Shown piece by piece: positions 63,398 to 64,000 of a DNA stretch of 64,000 nucleotides. The DNA comes from Candidatus Zixiibacteriota bacterium (GTDB lineage Bacteria; Zixibacteria; MSB-5A5; GN15; JACZUZ01), in assembly GCA_024280775.1 (NCBI GenBank), contig JAJRPM010000014.1, forward strand, positions 1-64,000, in the 5' to 3' direction. A program made the position numbers and the translations under genes. The notes beneath the pieces are model-generated. The model saw nothing but the letters and a program-made list of their open reading frames with translations, searched no databases and was not told the origin of the DNA. Positions within the stretch are counted from its first letter, which is position 1; every line of letters starts with the position of its first letter.

Positions 63398-64000
63398 GTG
63401 AAAAAATCCCTATCGACTGTAGTAGTAGCAATCACCATCTGCTTTGCTTGGGCGTTTGGCCCCGGAAGCGCTCAAGCTTCCGCAAGTCCCAAGCAAATCA
63501 ATCTATCCCCCGGATTAGTCAATACAGAGATTCTGGAAATGGTTTCGTCGGTAGAGAATATATCTCCCGAAATGGCTTCTCTTCTTCTTCCTGAGAAAGG
63601 GAGCAAGCAAGTGATTTCTGCGGGGCTAAGTGACGTGCCTCTTGGCGCAGGCTCTTTTGCACAGGACCCATCCCTGAGCGTTACTTGGAGTGGCGCCACT
63701 CAATGGCTAACTGGAATCAATTGGGGAGGTTCATATTATTTTGGTAGCATGGATCTGGGCAAAAACTTCTTCGGTAGCAATATCACCTCAGATCAGTATG
63801 TGCCGGTTGAATTACGTTTCAGCTCTGTTCCAGCCGAGCAAACGCTTTGTATGACATTTGACAGAGGACTCGGGTATCCCCCTTCCGGAGTCGGTTCTTT
63901 CCCCGGCTCGGCATGGGATATGTCCGACCCGGCAAACCCCAGACGGCTCAACATCGGGTTCGTTGAGTGGACCGGAGGAAATCCACCTCCTAACCATCAG
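63398..64000 (+). CDS. secreted protein of unknown function (N-terminal part, truncated by window edge)
   Basis: 201 codons open to the right edge. GTG at 63398 has AAGGAG eight bases upstream. Signal peptide MKKSLSTVVVAITICFAWAF...GSAQA is visible. The mature part is beta-rich (VTWSGATQWLTGINWGGSYYFGSMDLGKNF; YVPVELRFSSVPAEQTLCMTFDRG; RRLNIGFVEWTGG). It resembles N-terminal regions of large exported proteins elsewhere in the window in composition, not in any motif I can name. A C-terminal sorting domain would be expected beyond the edge; this is untested. Confidence 0.8.
   Translation, partial: MKKSLSTVVVAITICFAWAFGPGSAQASASPKQINLSPGLVNTEILEMVSSVENISPEMASLLLPEKGSKQVISAGLSDVPLGAGSFAQDPSLSVTWSGATQWLTGINWGGSYYFGSMDLGKNFFGSNITSDQYVPVELRFSSVPAEQTLCMTFDRGLGYPPSGVGSFPGSAWDMSDPANPRRLNIGFVEWTGGNPPPNHQ

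Overview
The window looks like chromosome from a diderm bacterium of the Fibrobacterota-Chlorobiota-Bacteroidota (FCB) radiation, most likely one of its uncultivated lineages (Zixibacteria-like; inferred from content, not proven). The reasons are: two TonB-dependent receptors with N-terminal carboxypeptidase-regulatory-like domains, two paralogous PorV/UPF0164-type outer-membrane barrels, and several very large exported proteins ending in FlgD-like/Por-type sorting domains (YPNPFNP ... ASGIYFYRL ... K), mixed with ordinary housekeeping genes. There is no prophage, rRNA operon or CRISPR array. Gene density is high, and most longer gaps carry short tandem duplications or hairpins rather than genes.

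Layout. 1-3.7 kb (minus): iron operon fur-like regulator > feoA > feoB > small FeoB-associated Cys protein, with a good sigma70-type promoter overlapping a 7-1-7 palindrome in front of the regulator. 3.8-11 kb (minus): a palindromic repeat, a YceI-family exported protein, and two large exported proteases (M6 family, S8 family) with the same C-terminal sorting domain. 11.3-13.6 kb (plus): a polytopic GT-C-like protein with a TPR tail. 13.7-21 kb (minus): receptor > PorV-like barrel > large lipoprotein. 21.8-26.9 kb (minus): a lipoate/octanoate transferase-family protein, a TPR-GAF-sigma54 activator broken by an apparent single-base frameshift, and a small secreted protein. 27.3-30.8 kb: a large exported FN3/sorting-domain protein, then a RAYT transposase bracketed by two perfect inverted REP hairpins, and a 34-codon ORF with its own promoter and strong ribosome-binding site. 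31-38 kb (minus): conserved cluster aspS > phoH > 7TM-HD (PgpH-like) > ybeY > corC/hlyC-like. 38.7-46 kb (plus): a PTS EIIA-like protein, a DUF4234-like membrane protein, tRNA-Ala(CGC), the SRP RNA, dnaX-ybaB-recR and a second membrane-TPR protein. 46-47.6 kb (minus): SthA-type flavoprotein. 47.9-56.5 kb (minus): second receptor > exported FN3/sorting-domain protein > PorV-like barrel > MA-like metallopeptidase. 57.4-63 kb (plus): a signalling cluster of an orphan periplasmic binding protein coupled to a sensor kinase (interrupted by one in-frame TAA), two stand-alone receivers and a receiver-kinase hybrid. 63.4 kb to the right edge: a truncated secreted protein.

How the genes work together. 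The most system-like content is the twice-occurring module of TonB-dependent receptor + PorV-like barrel + large exported or lipidated protein, once with an added metallopeptidase. In Bacteroidota, PorV is the outer-membrane shuttle that collects type IX secretion clients by their C-terminal domain. Here each module carries its own PorV paralogue, while no type IX motor or translocon gene is visible. I infer dedicated surface assembly or uptake units. A second candidate is the binding protein-kinase-receivers cluster, where a PF04392-type binding protein without an ABC transporter appears to serve as the sensory subunit of a histidine kinase.

Two genes are interrupted (frameshift near 25196, stop at 58786-58788). 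These may be assembly errors, real lesions or recoding. Tandem duplications with 12-18 bp periods recur across the window, in spacers and in coding starts.
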